64,000 nucleotides of DNA from Flavobacterium sp. IB48 (lineage in GTDB: Bacteria; Bacteroidota; Bacteroidia; Flavobacteriales; Flavobacteriaceae), in assembly GCF_016405855.1 (NCBI RefSeq), contig NZ_JAEFCA010000001.1:1422372-1486371 (forward strand), read 5' to 3'. The first letter of the stretch is position 1. Each line of letters starts with the position of its first letter. The position numbers and the translations under genes are program-made. The notes below the pieces were generated by a model. It was not told where the DNA came from. It did no database searches and saw only the letters and a list, made by a program, of their open reading frames with translations. Positions 10,397 to 18,868 of the stretch are shown piece after piece.

Positions 10397-10829
10397 GTCT
10401 GCTTTTTGTAAAATGCAATATTTTGAAATCAGTTAATTTTACAAGTTATTTTTTTGATGTAATTGGTTTATTTTGAGTGGTGTTCCTTTTTGTGTGCTTT
10501 TTTTAATGAGGCGATAAACAAAAGTGGAAGTTGATATTTGTTTATTATGTTTAAATTTCTTTAAAATCAAAAAGCTAGAAAGTGGTATTTTGAAAGAAAG
10601 AGTGTTTTTGGGGATAAGGTGGATAATTTTTTAATCAATTAAAACGTAAGTTTTTTGAGCGATTTTTTATTGATTTGTCTTTAAAAAGGAATGGAATTCC
10701 AACGAATTAAATTAAAGAAAATTCTTATTGAAAAGATATGGTTATTGCCGCTTGAAATAAACGAAGTATAATATGAAATACAGCTGCTTTCAAAATCTTA
10801 AATGCAGTTAAGTCGCATATAACCAATGG
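10397..10829. other. 433-bp AT-rich intergenic region, no gene seen
   Basis: Between the AddB-like gene and the convergent small gene at 10875. No open frame with plausible protein character, tRNA or clear hairpin was found before the terminator at 10830. Confidence 0.6.
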
Positions 10830-10867
10830 AAAAGCCGAATTTGTTTCAAACAAATTCGGCTTTTTTT
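10830..10867. terminator. Bidirectional hairpin terminator
   Basis: AAAAGCCGAATTTG / CAAATTCGGCTTTT with A- and T-runs on opposite sides, so it can work on both strands. It directly follows the stop codon of the minus-strand gene at 10875. Confidence 0.85.
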
Positions 10868-10874
10868 GATGCTT

Positions 10875-11018
10875 TTAGCTGAATATTTTTTTGAAGAAAC
10901 CTTTCTTAGATTTTTCCTCAGAAGTCGTGTTGTTAATGTGTCCGTTTTCAATACGAAATCTTCTAAACTTCTCCAGTTTTACATTTAAATCAAAGCGTAA
11001 TTCGTCAACAGTTTTCAT
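10875..11018 (-). CDS. Small charged protein of unknown function
   Basis: A 47-residue protein starting MKTVDELRFDLN and ending KKGFFKKIFS, with a helical N-terminal half and a Ser/Lys linker. I do not recognise the family. The frame is open further upstream to 11078, but a well-formed minus-strand promoter at 11037-11068 places the start of transcription inside that extension, so I use the ATG at 11018. Its amphipathic KKGFFKKIF tail could touch a membrane; this is inference. A terminator follows at once, making it a monocistronic unit. Confidence 0.55.
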   Translation of the reverse strand: MKTVDELRFDLNVKLEKFRRFRIENGHINNTTSEEKSKKGFFKKIFS

Positions 11019-11036
11019 TTTGATAAAATTTTTTTG

Positions 11037-11068
11037 CAAAGCTATATAAAAACTTTTGTCAAATGCAA
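11037..11068 (-). promoter_or_regulatory. Promoter for the small gene at 11018
   Basis: On the minus strand, TTG (11066-11068), 21 bases, then TAGCTTTG (11044-11037), a TAnnTTTG match. Transcription would begin near 11030, just ahead of the ATG at 11018. Confidence 0.55.
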
Positions 11069-11309
11069 CAATCTGCAAATGTTAATTTTAGAAATGAGTT
11101 TTGTTAAGTAAAATGTTACGTTTTTAGTATTATTTACTTTTTATGTTAAGATTTTTTGCAGATTTTTTGCAAAAAAACAACATTAATTAAGTGATAAATA
11201 AAAGTGCGTCAGTACGTTATACTGCATCTTTTTTTAACAAGTGTTTAGCTTACAATTGCTAATATTAAAATATCTTTGGCGCTTCCAAAAACATGACAAA
11301 TAAAAGAAT

Positions 11310-11630
11310 ATGATTGATTTACAAACACTAGTAGAAGAGACTGGCGCAGAGTCTGGACTAAGTTTTAATATTGATGGCGTCTTAAACGAGTCTGTTAATT
11401 TAGAATATGACGGGAATGTTGCAGCAATGATCGGAATGATTTTAAAGATGTGTCTTGAAATGTCTGAAGACGTTAACAATGGAGATCTTAAGCAGGTTAT
11501 GATTAAAAATAACGACGGAATTGTTGTAGCAAGCAAAAATCAAGATGATAATTGCATCGCGTTGCTTTCTAAAGATTTAAGTAAAATGGGATTATTGCTA
11601 AGAAAAATGGATTCTATTTTTAACAACTAA
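11310..11630 (+). CDS. Roadblock/LC7 domain protein
   Basis: A 106-residue protein with the roadblock/LC7 layout: ESGLSFNIDGVLNES, a YDGNVAAMIGMILKMC helix, NGDLKQVMIKNNDG, then GIVVASKN and CIALLSKD strands. It is a homologue of the protein at 5-361. It is followed after 26 bp by a second roadblock-like gene, so the two probably form an operon and may form a heterodimer. A TATCTTTG -7 box lies at 11271-11278, without a clear -33 element at the usual distance. In other bacteria this fold scaffolds or regulates MglA-type GTPases; no GTPase is encoded nearby. Confidence 0.7.
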   Translation: MIDLQTLVEETGAESGLSFNIDGVLNESVNLEYDGNVAAMIGMILKMCLEMSEDVNNGDLKQVMIKNNDGIVVASKNQDDNCIALLSKDLSKMGLLLRKMDSIFNN

Positions 11631-11656
11631 TTTAAAAACCAAATATTTTAATACAC

Positions 11657-12031
11657 ATGTCAGATTTTTTACAAAATTTTCAAAACGATTTAAAAGAAAA
11701 TATTAACGGATTTATTGCTGTTTCGGTTACAGAAGTTGAAACAGGAATGTCTTATTGCTCTCTAACAGTAAAATCTGATTTTGATCCAGAATTGGCTTCG
11801 GCATATAATTTAGAAGTTGTAAAAGCTAAATTAAATGCGCTTAGAGCCTTAGGATTAAATCAAAAAATTAATGATATTTTAATTACACTTACAGATCAGA
11901 TTCACATTATTGATGTTTCTGAAGATGGAAGATACTTTATCTACTTAGCAGTAGATTCTACTAAAGCAAATCTTGGTTTAACAAGAGCGACTTTATCTAA
12001 ATACAAGAAAGACATTACTTCAAAGTTATAA
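11657..12031 (+). CDS. Roadblock/LC7-like protein, second gene of the pair
   Basis: A 124-residue protein with a more divergent roadblock/LC7 pattern: INGFIAVSVTEVETG, a helix SAYNLEVVKAKLNALRAL, then NDILITLTDQIHIIDVS and YFIYLAVDSTKANLGLTR strands. It lacks a signal peptide. The 26-bp gap to the previous gene and the shared terminator at 12053-12097 indicate one transcript. The two may form a complex; that is inference from operon position and from the known dimerisation of the fold. I do not see a catalytic site. Confidence 0.6.
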   Translation: MSDFLQNFQNDLKENINGFIAVSVTEVETGMSYCSLTVKSDFDPELASAYNLEVVKAKLNALRALGLNQKINDILITLTDQIHIIDVSEDGRYFIYLAVDSTKANLGLTRATLSKYKKDITSKL

Positions 12032-12052
12032 CGATATTTTGCCCCCAAGAAT

Positions 12053-12097
12053 GAGAAAAAGGCTATTTCAACCCTAGGTTAGAAATGGCCTTTTTTG
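12053..12097 (+). terminator. Rho-independent terminator of the roadblock pair
   Basis: Stem built from AAAAAGGC-T-ATTTC and GAAAT-G-GCCTTTTTT around a 14-base loop, followed by T-rich sequence. Confidence 0.75.
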
Positions 12098-12116
12098 AAT
12101 TTTAATGTTTGGTTTT

Positions 12117-12893
12117 TTATTCAAAGAAATGTTGTAAAACTGTTTTCAATTCTTCTTTGTTTTCAATCTGGCTCATGTGGCCATCTTCAAAAGAAACTAA
12201 TTCTGCAGTTGTGTCTTCAATTTGAGAAATGGTTTCGTTGTAATTTAAAACAGGATCTTTTTTTCCAAGAATCAATAAAACAGGGAAACGGTTTTCTTTT
12301 AAAAGCCATTCTCTGTCTTTTCTTATTTTCATTCCTTCCAAAGAAGCGACAATTCCCTGTAACGGAGTTTTAAGCGCTTGTTCTTTTACTTTTTCAATTT
12401 GTTCGGCTAATCTTGTTCTGTTATTTTCGCTAAATAAATTGGCAATTGCCAAACTTACAAAACTTATATAATTTTGTTTTACGGCTTTTATGGCTCTTGT
12501 TCGGTTTAATTTTTTCTCGGCGCTATCTTCTCTAGAAGTTGAATTTAGCAAAACTAATTTTTGAATTTTCTTTGGATATAATTCGGCGAAAGCCAAACCA
12601 ACATAACCACCCATCGAATGTCCAACAATTGTAGCTTTTTCAATTTTCAGATTTTCCAAAACTTCATTTATTGCATTGGCATTATCTTCCATTTCGTGAA
12701 CGTAACCTAATGGCTCAGATTCACCATGACCTAATAAATCGATTGTAATGACACGATATTTTTCTGAGAAAAAATCAATATAATCTTTCCACATTTTTTT
12801 GTTTTCCAGAAAGCCGTGAAGAAAAACTATTGTGTTTCCAGTTCCAGAATCTGAGTATGATATTTTAGTGTTTTTATATAAAAGAGTTTTCAA
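12117..12893 (-). CDS. Alpha/beta-hydrolase fold enzyme
   Basis: A 258-residue cytosolic hydrolase. The oxyanion segment FLHGFLENKKMW is near residue 24, the nucleophile elbow is VGHSMGGYVG (Ser near 91), an acid lies in LLILGKKDPVLNYNE, and the catalytic His is in FEDGHMSQIENKEEL near the C-terminus. Members of this group include esterases, MenH-like enzymes and carboxylesterases; the substrate cannot be read from the sequence. I place the start at a TTG (12893), giving MKTLLYKN; a still earlier TTG at 12923 would add ten residues that do not fit the fold. Confidence 0.85.
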   Translation of the reverse strand: MKTLLYKNTKISYSDSGTGNTIVFLHGFLENKKMWKDYIDFFSEKYRVITIDLLGHGESEPLGYVHEMEDNANAINEVLENLKIEKATIVGHSMGGYVGLAFAELYPKKIQKLVLLNSTSREDSAEKKLNRTRAIKAVKQNYISFVSLAIANLFSENNRTRLAEQIEKVKEQALKTPLQGIVASLEGMKIRKDREWLLKENRFPVLLILGKKDPVLNYNETISQIEDTTAELVSFEDGHMSQIENKEELKTVLQHFFE

Positions 12894-13024
12894 TATGAAA
12901 GATTTTTTTGTTCTGAAGCACAAAGTTAAGAAAGCTGAACTAAAATATCGTGATGTCTTGATTTAATTGGGAAATCTTTAAAATAGTTATAAATTTATTT
13001 ATAACATTATGGTTTTGAAATAAG

Positions 13025-13057
13025 AAAAAAATGGCTTTCAGAAATGAAAGCCATTCT
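13025..13057 (-). terminator. Rho-independent terminator of the AIM24 gene
   Basis: Reading the minus strand, AATGGCTTTCA / TGAAAGCCATT with a four-base loop, followed by a T-run. Confidence 0.8.
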
Positions 13058-13060
13058 AAA

Positions 13061-13864
13061 TTAAAATCTATTATCCCCATCCAAAAGATTTCCTAATCCG
13101 CCAAGAAGACTGCCTTCCTCTCGGCTGTTTCCGCCTGATCTTGGTGCCGAGGCAATAATACGATCAGCCAATCTTGAGAATGGAAGTGATTGTATGTAAA
13201 CAGTTCCAGGACCTTTTAAAGTGGCATAAAATAATCCCTCGCCCCCGAAAATAGAATTCTTGATGCCACCAATAAATTCAATATCATAATCTACATCTTT
13301 GGTAAAACCAATAATACAACCTGTATCTACTTTTAGAACTTCGCCATGACCCAAAACTTTTTTAGCCATTGTTCCGCCAGAATGTACAAATGCCATTCCG
13401 TCTCCTTCGATTTTCTGCATGATAAAACCTTCACCGCCAAATAAACCGCGTCCTAATTTCTGCGAGAATTCTATCCCAACAGAAACGCCTTTGGCAGCGC
13501 ATAAAAACGAACTCTTTTGACAGATGAATTTGCCTTGAAATTCTGTTAAATCAATTGGAAGAATTTTTCCAGGATATGGTGATGCAAAAGAAACTTTGCT
13601 TTTGGTGTTGCCTTGGTTTAAAAATGCTGTCATAAATAAGCTTTCGCCTGTAAGTACTCTTTTGCCTGCATTTAAAAGTTTTCCAAACAAACCTGATCCT
13701 TGTTGCTGAGAACCGTCTCCAAATATAGTTTCCATTTGAATGTTGTTTTCCATCATCATAAAACTTCCAGCTTCGGCAATTACAATTTCCTGTGGGTCTA
13801 GTTCTATTTCAACATACTGCATTTCTTCTCCAAAAATCTGATAATCTATTTCGTGTGCTTGCAT
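13061..13864 (-). CDS. AIM24 family protein (TIGR00266 type)
   Basis: A 267-residue, glycine-rich beta protein of the AIM24/DUF124 family. Recognisable segments are the start MQAHEIDYQIFGEEMQYVEIELDP, EAGSFMMMENNI, FGKLLNAGKRVLTGESLFMTAF, GEGFIMQKIEGDGMAFVHSGG, and VDTGCIIGFTKDVDYDI. The family forms a double beta-helix; the biochemical role in bacteria is not established. The C-terminal 25 residues (SGGNSREEGSLLGGLGNLL) form a flexible Gly/Ser tail. No signal peptide is present. It is transcribed alone, convergent with nothing, and ends at its own terminator. Confidence 0.88.
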   Translation of the reverse strand: MQAHEIDYQIFGEEMQYVEIELDPQEIVIAEAGSFMMMENNIQMETIFGDGSQQQGSGLFGKLLNAGKRVLTGESLFMTAFLNQGNTKSKVSFASPYPGKILPIDLTEFQGKFICQKSSFLCAAKGVSVGIEFSQKLGRGLFGGEGFIMQKIEGDGMAFVHSGGTMAKKVLGHGEVLKVDTGCIIGFTKDVDYDIEFIGGIKNSIFGGEGLFYATLKGPGTVYIQSLPFSRLADRIIASAPRSGGNSREEGSLLGGLGNLLDGDNRF

Positions 13865-14043
13865 GATTTCTTAGTTATTTGTTTTTAAAATTAGACTTAT
13901 GATCCTTTAAAACGTTACATTTTTTTATGTACTATAGCTGTTTTTAAGAACATTAAGTAATTTTGTTATTTTAAATTAGTCTTAATTATGCGTTTAATTG
14001 CTTTAAATTCTATATTTTTGCACCGTTATTATATTTTATCAGA

Positions 14044-14400
14044 ATGGCATTAGTTAGTAATTTGACCACCAAAGTATTATTTGAAACCGAAAAAGGATAC
14101 AGTTATCAATGTGATTTGACCAACAGTATAATCATCAATTTTGTTGATACAGTGTCAAGTTATAAAATTCAAGATTTTTTGATTTTTCAAAGAAAGGTTA
14201 ATAGTGTTGATATTCTTAACATGCTTTATGACTTGTCTGATCAGTCGGATGCACAGCTGATTGAAACTACCAAAAGAAATTTCTCTAGAAATCTTACTAT
14301 CTGCGAAATAGTGCAGTTGAGAGATTTACTTAACGGAACAAAATTTACCCTTACATTGCATTCTATGCTTTGCAATATTGTTAATGTAGAGCTTATTTAG
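14044..14400 (+). CDS. Conserved-looking hypothetical protein
   Basis: A 118-residue soluble protein of mixed alpha/beta character (VDTVSSYKIQDFLIFQRKV, TICEIVQLRDLLNGTKFTL). I do not recognise the family. A TATTTTTG box at 14013-14020, close upstream, and a compact monocistronic layout support expression. It contains two cysteines, but not in a metal-site pattern. It sits between the divergent AIM24 gene and ferritin, which gives no functional hint. Confidence 0.6.
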   Translation: MALVSNLTTKVLFETEKGYSYQCDLTNSIIINFVDTVSSYKIQDFLIFQRKVNSVDILNMLYDLSDQSDAQLIETTKRNFSRNLTICEIVQLRDLLNGTKFTLTLHSMLCNIVNVELI

Positions 14401-14489
14401 ATTCTTACTTAGATTAAATCCAAATTTTCAAGCAGTTACAGATGCCTCCTTTAATTTTTGTAATTTTACACGTATAAAAATTAAAGGTT

Positions 14490-15008
14490 ATGAAAGATTT
14501 ACTAAGAACAAGTACTTCATTAGTTGAAGGAATCGAAAATATATTGAACTTACAGGCAAAAATAGAAAGCGACGCTTCTAATAAATATTTAGCTATGGCT
14601 GCATGGTTAGATAGAAACGGTTATGCAAATACAGCATCTTACTTATACAAGCAAGCCGAAGAAGAAAGAGAGCATTTTCTAAAAGTTTTCAAATATATTA
14701 CAGACATGGGAGGGATTGCAGTTACGCCATCTGTTCCAGAAGTACAGCAAGAATTTGCTTCTTTTAGAGAAGTATTCGAAATTGCTTTACAAAACGAAAT
14801 TGCAGTTACTCAAGCAATCAATAAAGTAATTGCAAAATGTAGAGCTGAAAATGACTATGCTACAGAAGATTTTATGATGTGGTATGTAGCTGAGCAAAGA
14901 GAAGAAGAGAAAAATGCAAGAAGAGCATTAGAACTTTTCGAACTAATTAACGGAAACGAAGCTGATGGCAAATTTCAATTAGACCTTCAGATTTCAAAAA
15001 TCGGATAA
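14490..15008 (+). CDS. ftnA: Ferritin (non-heme)
   Basis: Iron-storage four-helix-bundle protein that oxidises ferrous iron and stores it as a mineral in a 24-subunit shell. The 172 residues include ferroxidase-site positions in NKYLAMAAWLDRNG, the EEEREHFLKVF motif (Glu and His, about residues 48-55) and EIAVTQAINKV, with EEKNARRALELFE on the fourth helix. The length matches bacterial ferritins and no heme-binding methionine typical of bacterioferritin is evident. It is single-gene, with a strong terminator at 15032-15067. Confidence 0.93.
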   Translation: MKDLLRTSTSLVEGIENILNLQAKIESDASNKYLAMAAWLDRNGYANTASYLYKQAEEEREHFLKVFKYITDMGGIAVTPSVPEVQQEFASFREVFEIALQNEIAVTQAINKVIAKCRAENDYATEDFMMWYVAEQREEEKNARRALELFELINGNEADGKFQLDLQISKIG

Positions 15009-15031
15009 TTAACGGATTTATATAATAAAAG

Positions 15032-15067
15032 AAAGCCCTTAATATTTTTATTAAGGGCTTCCTTTTT
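15032..15067 (+). terminator. Rho-independent terminator of ferritin
   Basis: Stem AAGCCCTTAA / TTAAGGGCTT around TATTTTTA, followed by CCTTTTT. Confidence 0.85.
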
Positions 15068-15100
15068 GTCTATTCATCATTAAGCTTTTAATCTGTTTAG

Positions 15101-15263
15101 GCTTCGGAGAAGCCAGATATTTATAGAAATTCTATTTATTATAGAACGATAAAGCTCCAGAGGAGCGACACATGTTTTTGACCATTCTATTATATTTCGC
15201 TCCACTGGAGCTCTTTTGCATCTGCATGATTGAATTTCTATAAATAGTTAGCCCCGTTGGGGC
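15101..15263. repeat. REP-like composite palindromic element
   Basis: Four 13-base palindromes of the same shape, GCNNC-NNN-GNNGC: 15101-15113 (GCTTCGGAGAAGC), 15154-15166 (GCTCCAGAGGAGC), 15199-15211 (GCTCCACTGGAGC) and 15251-15263 (GCCCCGTTGGGGC). They are arranged symmetrically: the outer two flank a 14-base inverted repeat, TATTTATAGAAATT at 15118-15131 and its complement at 15233-15246, and the inner two lie between them. Such GC-rich doublets resemble REP sequences mobilised by RAYT (TnpA-REP) transposases; no RAYT gene is in the window. Confidence 0.75.
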
Positions 15264-15268
15264 TTAAT

Positions 15269-15302
15269 AAAAAAAGGCTGTCCGAAAATATTGGACAGCC
15301 TC
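15269..15302 (-). terminator. Rho-independent terminator of the aminopeptidase gene
   Basis: Minus strand: GAGGCTGTCC / GGACAGCCTTTTTTT with a short loop, directly after the stop codon at 15311. Confidence 0.85.
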
Positions 15303-15310
15303 TTGTTTAT

Positions 15311-16603
15311 CTATTCATTCATCAAAGTTTCAATCTCGTCAGCTTCAAGCGGAATGTTGCGCATCAAGTTAAAAGGTTCTCCTTTTTCCTGAACCACAAC
15401 GTTATCTTCTAAACGAATTCCGAATTTTTCTGCGGGAATGTAAATTCCTGGTTCAACCGTGAAAACCATATTCGCTTTCATTGGTTCATGAAGCAATCCG
15501 TAATCGTGCGTGTCAAGTCCTAAGTGGTGAGACGTTCCATGCATGAAGTATTTTTTGTAAGCAGGCCATTCTGGATTTTCGTTCTGAACATCGGCTTTGT
15601 CAATTAATCCTAAACCAAGCAATTCAGAAGTCATGATTTTACCTACTTCAACATGATATTGTTTCCAAAGCGTTCCTGGAGTAAGCATTTTAGTAGCTTC
15701 ATTTTTTACTTTTAAAACCGCATTGTAAACTGCTTTCTGACGATCTGTAAAACGTCCAGAAACTGGAATTGTTCTTGTCATATCGCTAGAATAATTAGCA
15801 TATTCTGCAGCAACATCAAGCAAAATTAAATCTCCTTCTTTACATTGCTGATTGTTTTCTATATAATGCAAAACATTCGCGTTGTTTCCAGAAGCAATAA
15901 TTGGCGTATAAGCAAAACCTTTAGAACGGTTTCTGATGAATTCGTGAGCCAATTCAGCTTCGATTTCGTATTCTGTAACATTTGGTTTCACGAATCCTAA
16001 TAATCTGCGGAAACCTTTTTCTGTAATATCACAAGCGTGCTGAATCAAATCGATTTCTTCGCTTTCTTTTACAGAACGAAGTCTTTGTAAAATCGGGTTG
16101 CTTTTCGCAACATTGTGTGCTGGATAACGCTCTTTCCACCATTTTACAAAACGAGCTTCACGAGTTTCTGTTTCAACAGTCGCACGGTAATGTTCGTTGG
16201 TATTGATGTACATCGTATCGGCATACGTCATCATTTCGTTCAAAATTTTATGAAAATCCTGTAACCAATAAACCGTTCTAATTCCAGAAACCTGAAAAGC
16301 ACGTTCTTTAGTCAATTTTTCGCCTTCCCAAACTGCGATATGATCGTTGGTTTCTCTCAAGAAAAGCATTTCTCTTTGGTGCTCATAAGGCGCATCTGGA
16401 AACAAAAGCAATACACTTTCTTCTTGGTCAACACCACTTAGATAAAAAATATCTCTGTGTTGAGCAAAAGGTAAAGTACTATCGGCACTAACTGGGTAAA
16501 TGTCATTTGAATTGAACACGGCAACAGAATTAGGTTTCATTTCTGCCATGAACTTTTTGCGGTTTTTTACAAAAAGACCACTGTTTATTTGATGATATTT
16601 CAT
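15311..16603 (-). CDS. pepP: Xaa-Pro aminopeptidase (aminopeptidase P, M24B)
   Basis: Dinuclear metallopeptidase that removes an N-terminal residue preceding proline. The 430-residue protein has the AMP_N domain (KFMAEMKPNSVAVFNSND, near the start) followed by the pita-bread catalytic domain. Metal ligands are visible in LLDVAAEYANYSSDMTRT (two Asp), HGTSHHLGLDTHD (His), FTVEPGIYI (Glu) and GIRLEDNVVV (Glu). Length and order match the PepP family. It is cytosolic and transcribed alone, ending at the hairpin at 15269-15302. Confidence 0.93.
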   Translation of the reverse strand: MKYHQINSGLFVKNRKKFMAEMKPNSVAVFNSNDIYPVSADSTLPFAQHRDIFYLSGVDQEESVLLLFPDAPYEHQREMLFLRETNDHIAVWEGEKLTKERAFQVSGIRTVYWLQDFHKILNEMMTYADTMYINTNEHYRATVETETREARFVKWWKERYPAHNVAKSNPILQRLRSVKESEEIDLIQHACDITEKGFRRLLGFVKPNVTEYEIEAELAHEFIRNRSKGFAYTPIIASGNNANVLHYIENNQQCKEGDLILLDVAAEYANYSSDMTRTIPVSGRFTDRQKAVYNAVLKVKNEATKMLTPGTLWKQYHVEVGKIMTSELLGLGLIDKADVQNENPEWPAYKKYFMHGTSHHLGLDTHDYGLLHEPMKANMVFTVEPGIYIPAEKFGIRLEDNVVVQEKGEPFNLMRNIPLEADEIETLMNE

Positions 16604-16700
16604 AATTATTTCATTTTTGAACTTCGATTTTCAAAATTACTAATTTTTGATTTAGTGGCGTATAGCAGATTTATTAAAGTTTTCTTATTTATTGTTTTTG

Positions 16701-16725
16701 CTACGAAGGCGCTAAGGCACGAAAT
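16701..16725. repeat. Short periodic intergenic repeat (ACGAAGGCGCTAAGGCACG type)
   Basis: The segment reads CTACGAAGGCGCTAAGGCAC then GAAAT, with an eight- to nine-base period of (A/C)(C/T)(G/A)A(A/G)G units. It lies in the divergent intergenic space upstream of the aminopeptidase gene. From memory similar strings recur in flavobacterial intergenic regions; only this copy is in the window. Confidence 0.4.
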
Positions 16726-16867
16726 TTTTTACAATCTTTTAATTCTAATAAAGGAAGAATTATAAATAAAACTATGTAAATCTTGACTTTGTTAATGATT
16801 TATGTTTTGTAGGTTATTTTTTCAATTGTTGTATTTTGTATATTGGCTTATCAAAAAAAAAAGAGTA

Positions 16868-18247
16868 ATGATAGAGTTAATTAGAGAAAATAAATTTGAT
16901 GAGTTAAAAGAATATTTAAAAGATTCGAAAGACTTTCAAATGCATAAGTTTCTTTTAGAAGTTTTAGAAGGCAATGAAAAAATTGAAATTGATGGTGAAA
17001 GCTTTGATGCCGCAAAATTTCAAGAAGAATTTTTAGAAGGTTTGAAAATATATTTAGTTCTTGAAGAATCAAATATAAATGAATTTCAACTTAAAGAATA
17101 TTCCATAGTTTTGGTTGAATTAGCGTTTAAGATGTGTGGATTTATTCGGTTAATGGCAGATAAAACAATGGAAAATGGAGTTTATTTGTCTGAAGTGGAA
17201 GATGTTTATAAAGTAAATCCTGTTATAAGAGAAGAGTTACAGGTTTTTATTGATGTTTTGAAAACTAAGAACGAAAATAATTCAGTTGCAAATGTTGCTG
17301 CCGGTAAAGCACAAGTTACTAACTCAATTCAAAACTTACTTGAAAAATATGAAATAGGCGAAGATATGTTGCAATTTGCAGAAAGCTATGAGAAAGTTGG
17401 GCAAGTAGAATATGCAACTAAAATTTATCAAGGGATAATGAATGATTTTGAATGCGAATCTTTAAAATTTTCTAGTGGAATATTTCCTGAAATTTCTCAT
17501 ATTGATACTCGTTCACAAGAAGAAATTAATGTTTTTGAAAAGGCTAAATCAAATTTGGAGAAACTCGTCAAAAAAGATAGTCAGAATAAAGGAATACATA
17601 GTGAAAATGAGAAGTATTTAGGAAGCAAAAAAATAAATAGTAGACTTTATCAAGAGATATATGAGTCTTCTGTAATGTTATTAAGAAGTGAAAAAGACAA
17701 TAAATTTCGAATGCAAATGCTAGATGCATTTAGTCATATGGCTAAAATTAGAGAAAATGAAAATTTAAATGACGTTTCGGATGTTTATATTTATGAGCAA
17801 CTTTTTAGTAAAAATGATGATGAATTAAAAAGTACAATGTTACATGCAATAACTTCTTTAATTACGGAAGATTATAAAATCGAGAACTTTAAATATCTTG
17901 AAGAAATTATATTAAATGATAAAACGGAATATGGAGAGGGGGCATTAGATTTTATTTTGAATATTGGAAGATATAAAGAAAATTTTAAAAGTGATATTTT
18001 GAATTTCCTAGATAAAAACTTGCTGTCACTTTCAAAAAATCAAATTAATATACTGGCTTACTTTTTAGTTGAACTATATGTGAGTGATTATAGTGTAGTT
18101 AATTTAATTGAAAAAATAAACAAGAAAGAAGAAGTGTCGCTTCCTACAGCTCCCAAAGAAAATTTAAATCCAATAGTTGAAGAAAAACCTATCGTTGCTC
18201 AAGTTAAAAGTTTTGAGATGGCAACACCATGGTGGAAATTTTGGTAG
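16868..18247 (+). CDS. Uncharacterised helical protein with a WWKFW tail
   Basis: A 459-residue, acidic, almost entirely helical protein. I recognise no domain. The middle (LQFAESYEKVGQVEYATKIY) resembles a TPR-like helical pair, and the C-terminal half (RMQMLDAFSHMAKIREN, LKSTMLHAITSLITEDY) resembles HEAT-like repeats. The last residues, ATPWWKFW, form an aromatic tail separated from the body by a Pro-rich linker, suggesting a peptide recognised by a partner or docking to a membrane. I use the ATG at 16868; an upstream ATG at 16802 would add a poorly fitting hydrophobic stretch. Confidence 0.6.
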   Translation: MIELIRENKFDELKEYLKDSKDFQMHKFLLEVLEGNEKIEIDGESFDAAKFQEEFLEGLKIYLVLEESNINEFQLKEYSIVLVELAFKMCGFIRLMADKTMENGVYLSEVEDVYKVNPVIREELQVFIDVLKTKNENNSVANVAAGKAQVTNSIQNLLEKYEIGEDMLQFAESYEKVGQVEYATKIYQGIMNDFECESLKFSSGIFPEISHIDTRSQEEINVFEKAKSNLEKLVKKDSQNKGIHSENEKYLGSKKINSRLYQEIYESSVMLLRSEKDNKFRMQMLDAFSHMAKIRENENLNDVSDVYIYEQLFSKNDDELKSTMLHAITSLITEDYKIENFKYLEEIILNDKTEYGEGALDFILNIGRYKENFKSDILNFLDKNLLSLSKNQINILAYFLVELYVSDYSVVNLIEKINKKEEVSLPTAPKENLNPIVEEKPIVAQVKSFEMATPWWKFW

Positions 18248-18293
18248 TTAAAGATTCTAAGAAACGTTAAATATCCGTTTTTAAAAACATAAA

Positions 18294-18329
18294 AAAAAAC
18301 CGAAGTTTAATTCAAGCTTCGGTTTTTTT
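18294..18329. terminator. Bidirectional terminator between convergent genes
   Basis: AAAAACCGAAG...CTTCGGTTTTTTT with an imperfect loop; A-run on the left and T-run on the right, serving the gene at 16868 and the minus-strand XRE gene at 18352. Confidence 0.75.
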
Positions 18330-18351
18330 ATAAATATATCTTTCTTAGAAT

Positions 18352-18759
18352 TTATTTCTTATCAAGCAACTTCTCCAAAAGAGCCACTTTCTCTTTTTCA
18401 GCTTGAATTAACTGCTGGTAAAGTTTTTTATTCTCTTCAAAAGTCTCAAGAAGTTTATCAAGTGGATTAAAAGTACAATTGTAGTTTTTTATAGAAGATG
18501 AATCATCATTATAAGTATTCCCAATAATATTAAAAACAGCATCTTCAGAAAAGTTTTTTATTGCTTCAGGTGTAACTCCCAAAGCTTCTGCAATTCTGCT
18601 TAGTTTTTCATCATCAACGTTTTCACTTCCTTCGAGATTAGAAATAGATTGCTGACTAACACCAAGTGCAATCGCAAGCGCCTCCTGCTTCATATCTCTC
18701 AGTTCTCTAATTCGGCTAATGTTTCTACCGATATGTTTTGGTTTTATTGCTGTGCTCAT
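18352..18759 (-). CDS. XRE-family helix-turn-helix regulator
   Basis: A 135-residue DNA-binding protein. The Cro/C1 HTH occupies residues 10-66 (ISRIRELRDMKQEALAIALG, then VSQQSISNLEG). The C-terminal part (LDKLLETFEENKKLYQQLI and the following KVALLEKLLDKK) is a coiled coil likely used for dimerisation. Targets are unknown. A TATCTTTG -7 box on the minus strand at 18771-18764 lies only a few bases from the ATG, so the transcript may have little or no leader. Such short HTH/coiled-coil regulators are common single genes in flavobacteria. Confidence 0.85.
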   Translation of the reverse strand: MSTAIKPKHIGRNISRIRELRDMKQEALAIALGVSQQSISNLEGSENVDDEKLSRIAEALGVTPEAIKNFSEDAVFNIIGNTYNDDSSSIKNYNCTFNPLDKLLETFEENKKLYQQLIQAEKEKVALLEKLLDKK

Positions 18760-18868
18760 GATTCAAAGATATTTAAAATTCTTTTACCTTTTTTGGTTTA
18801 TGCAGAAAACAAGTTTGCAGTTGCAAGTTCTTTTTTGTCGAGTAAAAATACAATTTTTCTGACTATTG

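Noticed and set aside
10397..10829. Structured non-coding RNA in the gap after the AddB-like gene
   Set aside because: Only weak seven-base complementarities were found; no convincing promoter-terminator unit.
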